DNA from: Tepidimonas ignava
GTDB lineage: Bacteria > Pseudomonadota > Gammaproteobacteria > Burkholderiales > Burkholderiaceae_C
NCBI RefSeq assembly: GCF_004342625.1
Contig: NZ_SMAH01000001.1
Span: forward strand, 62,001-126,000
Direction: 5' to 3'
DNA length: 64,000 nt
Shown here: positions 50,668-59,590 of the stretch, one piece after another
Numbering within the stretch: the first letter of the stretch is position 1
Layout of the letters: the number at the start of each line of letters is the position of its first letter
Notes under the pieces: generated by a model
The model's input: the letters and a program-made list of their open reading frames with translations, nothing else
Told to the model about the DNA's origin: nothing
Database searches by the model: none
Translations under genes and position numbers: made by a program

Positions 50668-53475
50668 TCAGGCGACCTGCAAACTGGCTCGCACCAGACG
50701 GCGCAGCTCGGGCAGGCAAGAGCCGCACTGGGTGCCGCAGCGGCGCTGCGCCTGCAGCTGGGCCAGACGCTCCTCAGCGCTGCCGTGGCACTGCGCCAGC
50801 GTGGCCGCGATGTCGGATTCGGTGACGTTGAGGCAGGTGCAGACCTGACGGCTGCGCGGGGCCAACGCCGTGGGCGGCTTGGCGCTGGGCACCAGCAAAG
50901 CGCGCCCATAGGCCTGCGCGGGCAGCTCGTCCTGCAGCAAGGCGCGCACCCAGCGCTCGGCGCGGGTGTCGCCGGCGAGCAAAAAAGCCTCCAAAAGCAG
51001 GTCGGGCTGCCCCTCGGCGCGCGGAACCAGGCGCATCGCGCGACGCTGGCCGCGGCGGCGGTCGGCGTAGCGCAGCACGTCGCTCGCGTCCAGGCCCATG
51101 ATCGCTTCGATGCGTGCCAGCAGCTCGTCGGCCGCGGGCTCGTAGGCCGCGGCACGCAGCTGCACGCCCAGCACACCGCGCTCGTGCGGTTCGCGGCCAA
51201 ACGGCACGCACGCGGCGTAGGCGAACTGCGGCATCAACGCCCGCAGTGCGGCCAGGGCCCGATGGGCCTGATCGACCGGCAGCCAGGCAGCGGCCAGCAA
51301 GGTCCATGGCAGCTCGGCTTTGAGCACCTTGACCGCGGTGTGCTTGAGCTCGGGCTGTTTGGAGGTGGGGCAAAAGGTCGGCAGCGTCAGCGCATTGACG
51401 CCAGCCAGCCGCTCGCCGCTGCTGCTGGCGCCGCTGAGGTACTCCTCCCCCCAATGCATGGCCATGAAGGCTTGGCAGGGGCCGACTTGCTCGCTGCCTT
51501 GCGCCGGCAACACGATGGAGCCGCGCCGCGAGGTGAGGTGCACGAGGTCGCCATCGTGCAGCCCCAGCCGGGCCATGTCCTGCGGATGCAGTTGCACCGC
51601 TGGCTCGCTGACATGGCCAAACAGCCGCCCCAGCAGGCCGGTGCGGCTCATGCCATGCCAGTGGTCGCGCAAGCGGCCGGTGATCAGGCTGAAGGGGTAG
51701 CGGGCGTCGCGCGGCTCGGCCACCGGGACGAAGTCCACGTCGGCAAAACGGGCGCGTCCGCTGGCGGTGGCAAAGCGGCCGTCCGAGTACAGGCGCGCGC
51801 GCGGGCTTTGGCCCTCCGGACAGGGCCACTGGTGTGGCGCCTCTTCCAGCCGCGCGTAGCTCAGGCCGGTGATGTCCAGGTCGCGCCCGCGGGTGGATTC
51901 GCGGTGCTCGTTCCAAATGGCCTCGGGGCTGTCGTAGGCGAAGAGCGTTGCACGACCGTTGAGGCGCTGCGGCCAGCGCGCTTCGAGCCGGCGCGCCACG
52001 TCGACGACGATGCGCCAGTCCGGGCGGGCCTGACCGGGGGCGGGGACGGCCGCGCGCACGCGGCTGATGCGCCGCTCGCTGTTGGTGACGGTGCCTTCCT
52101 TTTCGCCCCAGGTGCTGGCCGGCAGCAGCATGTCGGCGTAGGCGCAGGTGGCCGTGGTGGCAAAGGCTTCTTGCACCACGACGAATTCGCAGCGTTGCAG
52201 CGCGCGGCGCACGCGGGCTTGGTCGGGCATCGATTGCGCCGGGTTGGTGCAGGCGATCCACAGCGCCTTGATCTCGCCGCGGGCGGCGGCTTCGAACATC
52301 TCGACGGCCGTCTTGCCCGGCGTGGCGGAAACTTCGGCCACGCCCCACAGGCGCGCCACTTCGGCACGGTGTTCGGGGTTGGCCAGGTCGCGGTGCGCCG
52401 ACAGCAGGTTGGCCATGCCGCCGACCTCGCGTCCGCCCATGGCGTTGGGCTGCCCGGTCAGCGAAAATGGCCCCGCGCCTGGGCGGCCGATCTGGCCCGT
52501 GGCCAGGTGCAGGTTGATGAGGGCGGCGTTTTTCGCGGTGCCGTTGCGGCTTTGGTTGAGGCCTTGGCAGTACAGCGACAGCGTGGCGCGCGATTGCCCG
52601 AACCAGCGCGCCGCCTGGACCAGCGCGGCGGCGTCGATGCCACACAGTTGCGCGGCGTGGGCGGGAGGAAAGTCCAGCACGCGCTGGCGCAGCGCGTCAA
52701 AGCCCTCGGTGTGCGCGGCGATGTAGGCCGGGTCGATCAGCTGCTCCCAAATCAGCACGTGCAGCATGCCGTGAAAGAGGGCGACGTCGGTGCCGGGCTG
52801 GAGCGGCAGGTACAGATCGGCCAGCTCGGCGGTTTCGGTGCGCCGCGGGTCGGCCACGATGAGGCGCAGCCGGGGGTTGGCGCGTTTGGCGTCTTCCAGG
52901 CGCCGAAACAGGATCGGGTGGGCCCAGGCAGGGTTGGCGCCCACGATGAAGATCACCTCGGCATGGTCGATGTCCTCGTAGCACGCCGGCGGCGCGTCGG
53001 CGCCCAAGGTGAGCTTGTAGCCGGCCACGGCGCTGCTCATGCACAGGCGCGAGTTGGTGTCGATGTTGTTGGTGCCGATGAGCCCCTTGGCCAGTTTGTT
53101 GAAGACGTAATAGTCCTCGGTGAGCAACTGGCCGGAGATGTAAAAGCCCACCGCATCGGGGCCGTGGCGGTCGACGATCTCGCCCAGCCGTTGGGCGACC
53201 TCGTCCAAGGCGCTGTCCCATTCTATCGGCTGCGGAGGGTGCCCGCGCTGCGGCCTGCGCATCGGCTGCAGCAGCCGGGTCTGCCGCGCCAGCGTTTCGG
53301 TGGCGGTCAGGTGCAAGGTGCTGCCCTTGGTGCATAGCCGGCCGAAGTTGGCTGGGTGGTCGGGGTCGCCGCGCACGCCGATGATCTGCGCCCCGCGGGA
53401 CTCGATGATCACGCCGCAACCCACGCCGCAGTAAGGGCAGGTCGAGCGCGTCAGCTGCACGGGTGCGGTGGTCAT
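50668..53475 (-). CDS. nasA: Assimilatory nitrate reductase catalytic subunit
   Basis: 935 residues, reducing nitrate to nitrite in the cytoplasm. The N-terminal CPYCGVGC binds a 4Fe-4S cluster, followed by a molybdopterin-guanine-dinucleotide domain. The C-terminal part ends in a BFD-like 2Fe-2S domain with CTCLNV and CGTQCGSCLPEL. There is no Tat signal, as expected for a cytoplasmic enzyme. The start overlaps the nirD stop by 4 bases. Confidence 0.93.
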   Translation of the reverse strand: MTTAPVQLTRSTCPYCGVGCGVIIESRGAQIIGVRGDPDHPANFGRLCTKGSTLHLTATETLARQTRLLQPMRRPQRGHPPQPIEWDSALDEVAQRLGEIVDRHGPDAVGFYISGQLLTEDYYVFNKLAKGLIGTNNIDTNSRLCMSSAVAGYKLTLGADAPPACYEDIDHAEVIFIVGANPAWAHPILFRRLEDAKRANPRLRLIVADPRRTETAELADLYLPLQPGTDVALFHGMLHVLIWEQLIDPAYIAAHTEGFDALRQRVLDFPPAHAAQLCGIDAAALVQAARWFGQSRATLSLYCQGLNQSRNGTAKNAALINLHLATGQIGRPGAGPFSLTGQPNAMGGREVGGMANLLSAHRDLANPEHRAEVARLWGVAEVSATPGKTAVEMFEAAARGEIKALWIACTNPAQSMPDQARVRRALQRCEFVVVQEAFATTATCAYADMLLPASTWGEKEGTVTNSERRISRVRAAVPAPGQARPDWRIVVDVARRLEARWPQRLNGRATLFAYDSPEAIWNEHRESTRGRDLDITGLSYARLEEAPHQWPCPEGQSPRARLYSDGRFATASGRARFADVDFVPVAEPRDARYPFSLITGRLRDHWHGMSRTGLLGRLFGHVSEPAVQLHPQDMARLGLHDGDLVHLTSRRGSIVLPAQGSEQVGPCQAFMAMHWGEEYLSGASSSGERLAGVNALTLPTFCPTSKQPELKHTAVKVLKAELPWTLLAAAWLPVDQAHRALAALRALMPQFAYAACVPFGREPHERGVLGVQLRAAAYEPAADELLARIEAIMGLDASDVLRYADRRRGQRRAMRLVPRAEGQPDLLLEAFLLAGDTRAERWVRALLQDELPAQAYGRALLVPSAKPPTALAPRSRQVCTCLNVTESDIAATLAQCHGSAEERLAQLQAQRRCGTQCGSCLPELRRLVRASLQVA

Positions 53476-53828
53476 GCCGTTGCCTTGGCGTGGTCCACGG
53501 CCACGGTGTCGAGCTCGTGTTGGTCGAGGAAGACCTGACCGGCGTCGACCTTGACCGCAAAGCGCGGCGTGCAGCCCTCGTCGGGCGCCTTGGCGCAGCC
53601 GTCGTCCAAGCCAATGGTCCAGTTGTGCAGCGGGCAGGCCACGCTGGTGCCAAACACGATGCCCTGGCTGAGCGGACCGCCCTTGTGGGGACAGCGGTCC
53701 AGCAGGGCGAAGACCTGGTCGTCGGCGTTGCGGAAGACGGCCACGGCCTCACCGTGGCGGCGCAGCACGCGGCGCGCGCCCAGCACGGGGATGTCCTCGA
53801 CGCGGCAGATGGGTTTCCACTGGTTCAT
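53472..53828 (-). CDS. nirD: Nitrite reductase small subunit NirD (Rieske-type)
   Basis: 118 residues with a Rieske-like fold; both ligand pairs are present: CPH and CPLH. Many enterobacterial NirD proteins have lost these ligands, so this one probably holds a 2Fe-2S cluster. It follows nirB with a 14-base gap. Start ATG 53828 gives MNQWKPICRVEDIPV. Confidence 0.92.
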   Translation of the reverse strand: MNQWKPICRVEDIPVLGARRVLRRHGEAVAVFRNADDQVFALLDRCPHKGGPLSQGIVFGTSVACPLHNWTIGLDDGCAKAPDEGCTPRFAVKVDAGQVFLDQHELDTVAVDHAKATA

Positions 53829-53842
53829 GGGGGCTCCTGGAC

Positions 53843-56311
53843 TCAGACGCTCAGCACTTCGAATTGACGGGTGTCGACGCGGGCTTTGTCGAACTCGAAC
53901 CAAGGGTCGGGTTCGCCGTCGAGGGCGAACTGCAGCCGCTCCCACAGGGCGCGGCGGCCTTGCGGGTCGTCCAGCACCCGCTTTTTGACGTAGTCCAAGC
54001 CGACCCGGGCCACGTAGTGGCAGGTGCGCTCCAGGTACCAGCCTTCTTCGCGGTACAGCTGCAAAAACGCCCCGGCGTACTCCAGCACCTCTTGCGCAGT
54101 GCGCACCTTGACCAGGAACTGGGCGACTTCGGTTTTGATGCCGCCGTTGCCGGCCACATAGATCTCCCAGCCGGAGTCCACGCCGATGACGCCCACGTCC
54201 TTGATGCCCGCCTCGGCGCAGTTGCGCGGGCAGCCGCTGACGGCGAGCTTGACCTTGTGCGGGGCGTACATGCGCCACAGTGCACGCTCCAAGTCTTTGC
54301 CCATTTGGGTGCTGTCTTGCGTGCCAAAGCGGCACCATTCGCTGCCAACGCAGGTTTTGACGGTGCGCAGCGCCTTGGCGTAAGCGTGTCCCGAGGGCAT
54401 GCCCAGGTCGCGCCACACCTTGGGCAGGTCTTCCTTTTTCACGCCCAGCAGGTCGATGCGCTGGCCGCCGGTCACCTTGACGGTGGGGATCTTGTACTTG
54501 TCCACCACATCGGCGATGCGGCGCAGCTCTGCGGCGCTGGTCTCGCCGCCCCACATGCGCGGCACCACCGAATACGTGCCGTCTTTTTGGATGTTGGCGT
54601 GGCTGCGCTCGTTGATGAAGCGCGACTGCGGGTCGTCTTGCGCTTCTTTGGGCCAGGTCGAGATCAGGTAGTAGTTGAGGGCGGGCCGGCAGGTGGCGCA
54701 GCCGTTGGGCGTGCGCCAATTCAGGTGGCGCATCACGGCAGCGATGGTCAGCAGCTTGCTGCCGTCCGGCAGCGGTGTGCGGATGGCTTGGCGCACCTCG
54801 TCGTGGCTGAGATCCGTGCAGCCGCACAGGGCCTTTTTCTTCGGCGTGGCTGAGTAATCTCCCCCGGCGGTGAACATCAGCAGTTGCTCCACCAAGCCGG
54901 TGCATGAGCCGCACGAGGCACTGGCCTTGGTGTGCTTGCGCACTTCTTCCAGCGTGAACAAGCCTTTTTCTTGGATGGCTTTGCAGATCGTGCCTTTGGT
55001 CACCCCATTGCAGCCGCAGACCTCGTCGTCATCGGCCATGGCGGCGGCTTTGTTGTGGCCCTCGTGGCCGGTGTCGCCGATGTTGGATTCGCCAAACATC
55101 AGCCGGTCGCGGATGTCGCGGATCGGGCGTCCTTCGCGCATCAGCTTGAAGTACCAGGCCCCATCGACCGTGTCGCCGTACAGGCACGCGCCCACGAGCT
55201 TGTCGTCTTTGATCACCAGTTTTTTGTACACCCCGGCGTAGGGGGCGCTCAGCACAATGTCCTCGGTGCCTTCGCCGCCCATGAAGTCACCCGCCGAAAA
55301 CAGGTCGATGCCGGTGACCTTGAGCTTGGTGGACACTTGCGAGCCCAGGTAGCGGCCGATGCCGAATTCGGCCAGGTGCGTGGCCAGCACCCTGGCTTGC
55401 TCGAACAACGGGGCCACCAAACCGTAAGTCACGCCGCGGTGCTCGGCGCATTCGCCGACGGCGTAAATGCGCGGGTCGGTGACGGTTTGCATCGTGTCGG
55501 TCACGACGACGCCACGTTGGCAATACAACCCCATGCTGCATGCCAGCTCGATGTTGGGGCGTATGCCAGCGGCCATGACCACGAGGTCGGCCGGGATTTC
55601 CGTGCCGTCTTTGAACTGCACGGCCATGACGCGACCGTCTGGGCCGCCGATCAACGCCTGGGTTTGCGCACCGATCAGGAACTTCAGTCCCCGCTCCTGC
55701 AGCGACTTTTGCAGCATCTTGCCGGCCACCTCGTCGAGCTGGCGCTCCATCAGCCACGGCGCGATGTGCACCACGGTGACCTGCATGCCACGCAACATCA
55801 AGCCGTTGGCCGCCTCCAACCCCAGCAAGCCCCCACCAATGACGACGGCGTGCTTGTACTTGGCCGCCGCCTCGATCATGGCGTTGGTGTCAGCGATGTC
55901 ACGGTAGGTGATCACGCCGTCCAGCTCGCGGCCCGGCACCGGCACGATGAAGGGGTTGGAGCCGGTGGCCAGCAGCAAGCGGTCGTAGGTGGCTTCGGTG
56001 CCATCGGCCGCGCGCACGATGCGGCGGCTGCGGTCGACCTCCACCACTTTCTTGCCCAGGTGCAAGGTGATGCCGTGGTCTTCGTACCACGACACGGGGT
56101 TGAGGATGATCTCCTCCAACGTCTGCTCGCCGGCCAGCACGGGCGACAGGGCGATGCGGTTGTAGTTCGGGTACGGTTCGGCACCAAAGACCGTGATGTC
56201 GTACAGATCGGGAGCGATTCTGAGCAACTCCTCCAAGGTGCGGACACCGGCCATGCCGTTGCCGACCAGCACAAGACGCTTGCGGGAGGGGCAGTGCGCG
56301 CGCATGTCCAT
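53843..56311 (-). CDS. nirB: Nitrite reductase large subunit NirB
   Basis: 822 residues. An N-terminal FAD/NAD(P)-binding part (VLVGNGMAGVRT), two BFD-like 2Fe-2S domains (CGCNGVTKGTIC... CGSC and CGCTDLSHDEV... CATC), then a siroheme/4Fe-4S sulfite/nitrite reductase domain with CVGSEWC and SGCPRNC. It reduces nitrite to ammonium with NADH/NADPH. Siroheme would come from cobA at the operon end. Confidence 0.94.
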   Translation of the reverse strand: MDMRAHCPSRKRLVLVGNGMAGVRTLEELLRIAPDLYDITVFGAEPYPNYNRIALSPVLAGEQTLEEIILNPVSWYEDHGITLHLGKKVVEVDRSRRIVRAADGTEATYDRLLLATGSNPFIVPVPGRELDGVITYRDIADTNAMIEAAAKYKHAVVIGGGLLGLEAANGLMLRGMQVTVVHIAPWLMERQLDEVAGKMLQKSLQERGLKFLIGAQTQALIGGPDGRVMAVQFKDGTEIPADLVVMAAGIRPNIELACSMGLYCQRGVVVTDTMQTVTDPRIYAVGECAEHRGVTYGLVAPLFEQARVLATHLAEFGIGRYLGSQVSTKLKVTGIDLFSAGDFMGGEGTEDIVLSAPYAGVYKKLVIKDDKLVGACLYGDTVDGAWYFKLMREGRPIRDIRDRLMFGESNIGDTGHEGHNKAAAMADDDEVCGCNGVTKGTICKAIQEKGLFTLEEVRKHTKASASCGSCTGLVEQLLMFTAGGDYSATPKKKALCGCTDLSHDEVRQAIRTPLPDGSKLLTIAAVMRHLNWRTPNGCATCRPALNYYLISTWPKEAQDDPQSRFINERSHANIQKDGTYSVVPRMWGGETSAAELRRIADVVDKYKIPTVKVTGGQRIDLLGVKKEDLPKVWRDLGMPSGHAYAKALRTVKTCVGSEWCRFGTQDSTQMGKDLERALWRMYAPHKVKLAVSGCPRNCAEAGIKDVGVIGVDSGWEIYVAGNGGIKTEVAQFLVKVRTAQEVLEYAGAFLQLYREEGWYLERTCHYVARVGLDYVKKRVLDDPQGRRALWERLQFALDGEPDPWFEFDKARVDTRQFEVLSV

Positions 56312-56325
56312 GGGGCGATGCTCCT

Positions 56326-57129
56326 TTAGGCCACTTTTTCCACGTGACGTTGGCGGGTGTAGAGAAAATCGATGACGGCTTTGCGGCAGCGCACGTACGT
56401 GTTGTCCTCCGCCAGGCGTAGCCGATCGCGCGGCCGGGGCAGCGGCACCTCAAGCACCTCACCGACGGTGGCCGCTGGGCCGTTGGTCATCATGACGATG
56501 CGGTCGGCCAACAACACGGCTTCGTCCACGTCGTGCGTGACCATCACCACCGTGCTGTGCGTGCGTGCCACGATGTCGAGCAACTCGTCTTGCAGCTTGG
56601 CGCGGGTCAGCGCGTCCAAGGCGCCAAACGGCTCGTCCATCAGCAGCACTTTGGGCTCCATCGCCAGGGCGCGGGCAATGCCCACCCGCTGCTTCATGCC
56701 ACCCGAAATTTCCCCCGGGCGCTTGTGGGCGGCGTGCGCCAGGCCCACCAGCTCCAGCGCGGCGCTGGTGCGTTCGCGTAAGCGGGCCTTGGGCTCGTTG
56801 GCGCCAAAGACGCGCTCCACCGCCAGGTACACGTTGTCAAAGCACGTCAGCCAGGGCAGCAGCGAGTGGTTTTGAAACACCACGGCGCGCTCCGGGCCCG
56901 GGCCGGTGATTTCCCGCCCGGCGCACAGCAGCACCCCCGCCCTGGGGCGGGTCAACCCGGCGATCAAGTTGAGCAGTGTGGACTTGCCGCAACCCGAATG
57001 CCCGATGAGCGCCACAAATTCGCCTTTGGCAATCGTCAGGTGGATGTCGCGCAGCGCCACGAACGCGCCTTTGGGGGTGCTGAACGTCTGCCCCACACCT
57101 TCGATTTGTATGTATTTGCTGTCGTTCAT
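56326..57129 (-). CDS. nrtD: Nitrate ABC transporter ATP-binding protein
   Basis: 267 residues. Walker A GHSGCGKST, signature ISGGMKQR, Walker B VLLMDEPF, and the VTHDVDEA H-loop, typical of the nitrate/sulfonate/taurine group. ATGA overlap with nrtB; 14 bases before nirB. It lacks the C-terminal substrate-binding fusion found in cyanobacterial NrtC. Confidence 0.92.
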   Translation of the reverse strand: MNDSKYIQIEGVGQTFSTPKGAFVALRDIHLTIAKGEFVALIGHSGCGKSTLLNLIAGLTRPRAGVLLCAGREITGPGPERAVVFQNHSLLPWLTCFDNVYLAVERVFGANEPKARLRERTSAALELVGLAHAAHKRPGEISGGMKQRVGIARALAMEPKVLLMDEPFGALDALTRAKLQDELLDIVARTHSTVVMVTHDVDEAVLLADRIVMMTNGPAATVGEVLEVPLPRPRDRLRLAEDNTYVRCRKAVIDFLYTRQRHVEKVA

Positions 57130-58049
57130 GGTTTGACCTCGTCGTAGGTGAAGGCGGTGGCGATTTTGATCAGCGCCAGCTCCAGCAGCAACCCAACGGT
57201 ACCGATGACAACGATGGCCACGATGATGTGGTTGACGTTCAGGTTGTTCCATTCGTCCCACACCCAAAAGCCAATACCCACGCCACCGGTCAACATTTCG
57301 GCTGCCACGATCACCAACCAGGCGGTACCGACGGCCAAGCGCACACCGGTCAGCATGTAGGGCAGTACGGCCGGCATCAAAATGCGGGTGATGATTTTCC
57401 ATTCGCTCAGGTCGAGCACCCGTGCCACGTTGAGATAGTCCTGGGGCACACGTTGCACGCCGACTGCGGTGTTGATGATCATCGGCCAAATGGAGCAAAT
57501 AAAAATCGTCCAGATGGCGGCGGGGTTGGCTGCCTTGAAAGCGAGCAACCCCAACGGAAGCCAGGCCAGTGGCGACACCGGGCGCAGCAAGCTGATGATG
57601 GGGCTGAACATGCTGCCCAGGAATCGGAAACGCCCGATCAAAAAGCCCAGCGGAATGCCCACCAAGGCCGCCAGACCAAACCCCAGCGCGACCCGCTGCA
57701 ACGACATCAACACGTTCCAGCCGATGCCCTGGTCGTTGGGCCCGTTGCGGTAAAACGGATCAGAAAAGAGCTCGACGGCGGCATCGAAGGTGGCTGCCGG
57801 CGTGGGAAAGGAGCCACCAGGCTGCGTCAGCAGCGCCCAAACGCCCACCAGCAAGGCGATGCCCGCGCACGACGCGACAATGCGCGCCAGCGCACCGTTC
57901 GGGTTCGGACGCCGCGGCGGTGGCGCGCTGCGGGGCGCCGCGCGGGGCACCGGCACGCTTGGGTCGGGTGCCGCTGGGTTGGGGGTCGAGCGGCTGTGCT
58001 CGGATGAGGCCGTGTCGTGCCACGGACCGTGAAAAACGGCGCTGACCAT
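57126..58049 (-). CDS. nrtB: Nitrate ABC transporter permease
   Basis: 307 residues. After a Pro-rich cytoplasmic tail of about 55 residues there are roughly six membrane helices and the EAA-type loop region GVQRVPQDYLNVARVLDLSEW. The BPD_transp_1 permease family is clear. Partner of nrtA and nrtD. Confidence 0.92.
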   Translation of the reverse strand: MVSAVFHGPWHDTASSEHSRSTPNPAAPDPSVPVPRAAPRSAPPPRRPNPNGALARIVASCAGIALLVGVWALLTQPGGSFPTPAATFDAAVELFSDPFYRNGPNDQGIGWNVLMSLQRVALGFGLAALVGIPLGFLIGRFRFLGSMFSPIISLLRPVSPLAWLPLGLLAFKAANPAAIWTIFICSIWPMIINTAVGVQRVPQDYLNVARVLDLSEWKIITRILMPAVLPYMLTGVRLAVGTAWLVIVAAEMLTGGVGIGFWVWDEWNNLNVNHIIVAIVVIGTVGLLLELALIKIATAFTYDEVKP

Positions 58050-58067
58050 GCGGATTCTCCTGTGGGC

Positions 58068-59360
58068 TCAGGCTTTGGCTCGGATGGCAAAGCTGTCGGC
58101 GTACTGGGCAGGGTTTTTGCCATCCCAGACCACACCGTCGATCAATTTGCTGCTGCGCATCGGGTCTTTGGGGACACTGATGCCCAGCGCGCCGGCTACG
58201 CTTTTGTACAGCTCGATCTGGTTGATTTGTTTGGCAATGCCCAGGTAGTCGGGGTGATCTTTGATCAAACCCCAACGTTTATGCTGGGTCAGGAACCACA
58301 TGCCGTCGGACAGGTACGGGAAATTGACCTTGCCATCGTTGAAGAATTTCATGTGGTTGGGGTCGTCCCAGGTTTTGCCCAAGCCGTTTTGGTAGCGCCC
58401 CAAGATGCGCTGGTTGATCGCGTCGACGCTGGTGTTGATATAGGACTTTTGTGCCACCACTTCGGCCATTTTGAGCTTGTTTTGCAGCCCGGCATCGATC
58501 CAGCGGCTGGCTTCCAGCACCGCCATCATCACCGCGCGGGTGGTGTTGGGGTATTTTTTGACGAACTCGGCGGTCGTGCCCAAGACCTTTTCAGGGTGGT
58601 CCCGCCAAATGTCCTGGGTGGTGTTGGCGGTGATGCCGATGCCGTCCATGATGGCGCGGTGGTTCCACGGTTCACCCACACAAAAGCCATCCATGTTGCC
58701 CACCCGCATGTTGGCCACCATTTGCGGCGGCGGTACGGTGATCAGCTTGGCATCGGTGAGCGGGTTGATGCCAAACGAAGCCAACCAGTAATGTATCCAC
58801 ATGGCATGGGTACCGGTGGGGAAGGTGCCGGCAAACGTGTACTCGCGCTTGTTGGCGCGCATGTGTTTGGCCAGCGATGGGCCATCGGTCACGCCTTGGT
58901 TGGCCAGGGCCTTGCTCAACGTGATGGCCTGGCCGTTGTGGTTGAGTCCCATCAGGACGGCCATGTCTTTTTTGGGGCCAGCGGTGCCCATGTGCACGCC
59001 GTACACCAGGCCGTACAGCACGTGGGCCATGTCCAACTCGCCATTGACGAGTTTGTCGCGCACGCCGGCCCAACTCGCTTCTTTGGTGGGAATGATCGTG
59101 ACGCCGTACTTTTTGTCGAAACCGAGCACGTTGGCCATCACGACACTGGCGCAGTCGGTCAGGGGGATGAAGCCGATCTTGACTTCGGTTTTTTCTGGCG
59201 CGTCGGAGCCTGCGGCCCACACGCCGTGGTGGCCCAGGCATGCAAACAAGGCAGCCCCCGTTTGCCCGAGCCATTGGCGGCGGTTGGGGCCCGCAGCCTG
59301 CGGCGCTGCCGCCGGGGCGGCGCCGTTGTTGGTGACGTTGGCATCATCAATGTGGGTCAT
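58068..59360 (-). CDS. nrtA: Nitrate ABC transporter substrate-binding protein, Tat-exported
   Basis: 430 residues. A twin-arginine signal (R27R28 in NRRQWLGQTGAALFACLG) precedes a NrtA-type binding domain (IGFIPLTDCASVVMANVLGFDKKYG). First gene after a long leader with a terminator; it is the head gene of the nitrate assimilation operon. Confidence 0.94.
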   Translation of the reverse strand: MTHIDDANVTNNGAAPAAAPQAAGPNRRQWLGQTGAALFACLGHHGVWAAGSDAPEKTEVKIGFIPLTDCASVVMANVLGFDKKYGVTIIPTKEASWAGVRDKLVNGELDMAHVLYGLVYGVHMGTAGPKKDMAVLMGLNHNGQAITLSKALANQGVTDGPSLAKHMRANKREYTFAGTFPTGTHAMWIHYWLASFGINPLTDAKLITVPPPQMVANMRVGNMDGFCVGEPWNHRAIMDGIGITANTTQDIWRDHPEKVLGTTAEFVKKYPNTTRAVMMAVLEASRWIDAGLQNKLKMAEVVAQKSYINTSVDAINQRILGRYQNGLGKTWDDPNHMKFFNDGKVNFPYLSDGMWFLTQHKRWGLIKDHPDYLGIAKQINQIELYKSVAGALGISVPKDPMRSSKLIDGVVWDGKNPAQYADSFAIRAKA

Positions 59361-59386
59361 GGCGTAGGCTCCAGGAAGGGTGTCGC

Positions 59387-59446
59387 AACAAAAAACGGCG
59401 TCATTGCCCGTGCGCGCCGAGGCGCTGCCGGTGCAAGGACGCCGTT
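59387..59446 (-). terminator. Leader terminator upstream of nrtA
   Basis: In transcript sense, AACGGCGTC and GACGCCGTT form a 9-bp stem enclosing a 35-base internal region with a further small GCGC stem, followed by a run of Ts. It ends about 25 bases before the nrtA start. This is a candidate for the NasR-controlled terminator. Confidence 0.78.
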
Positions 59447-59455
59447 GTCCAGAAT

Positions 59456-59514
59456 GCCCCCTCGTCGGGGCGCAGCGAGGTCGCCGTTGACCTGTGCTTG
59501 CTCAAGCTCAAGCA
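59456..59514 (-). promoter_or_regulatory. Two leader hairpins, candidate NasR (ANTAR) binding element
   Basis: In transcript order: TGCTTG-AGCTTGAG-CAAGCA (59514-59495), then GCCCC-GACGAG-GGGGC (59471-59456) 23 bases later, and the terminator stem 9 bases after that. ANTAR proteins bind paired hairpins with six-base loops carrying A1 and G4. The second loop has six bases and G4 but begins with G, and the first loop is eight bases as drawn, so the fit is only partial. Confidence 0.5.
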
Positions 59515-59590
59515 AATGGCGTGCCAGCCTTGCAGCCTAGGCGCGCGGGCGTCGTCGCCTCTTGCCTTGCTCCGCGTTGGTGCGCCGCGC

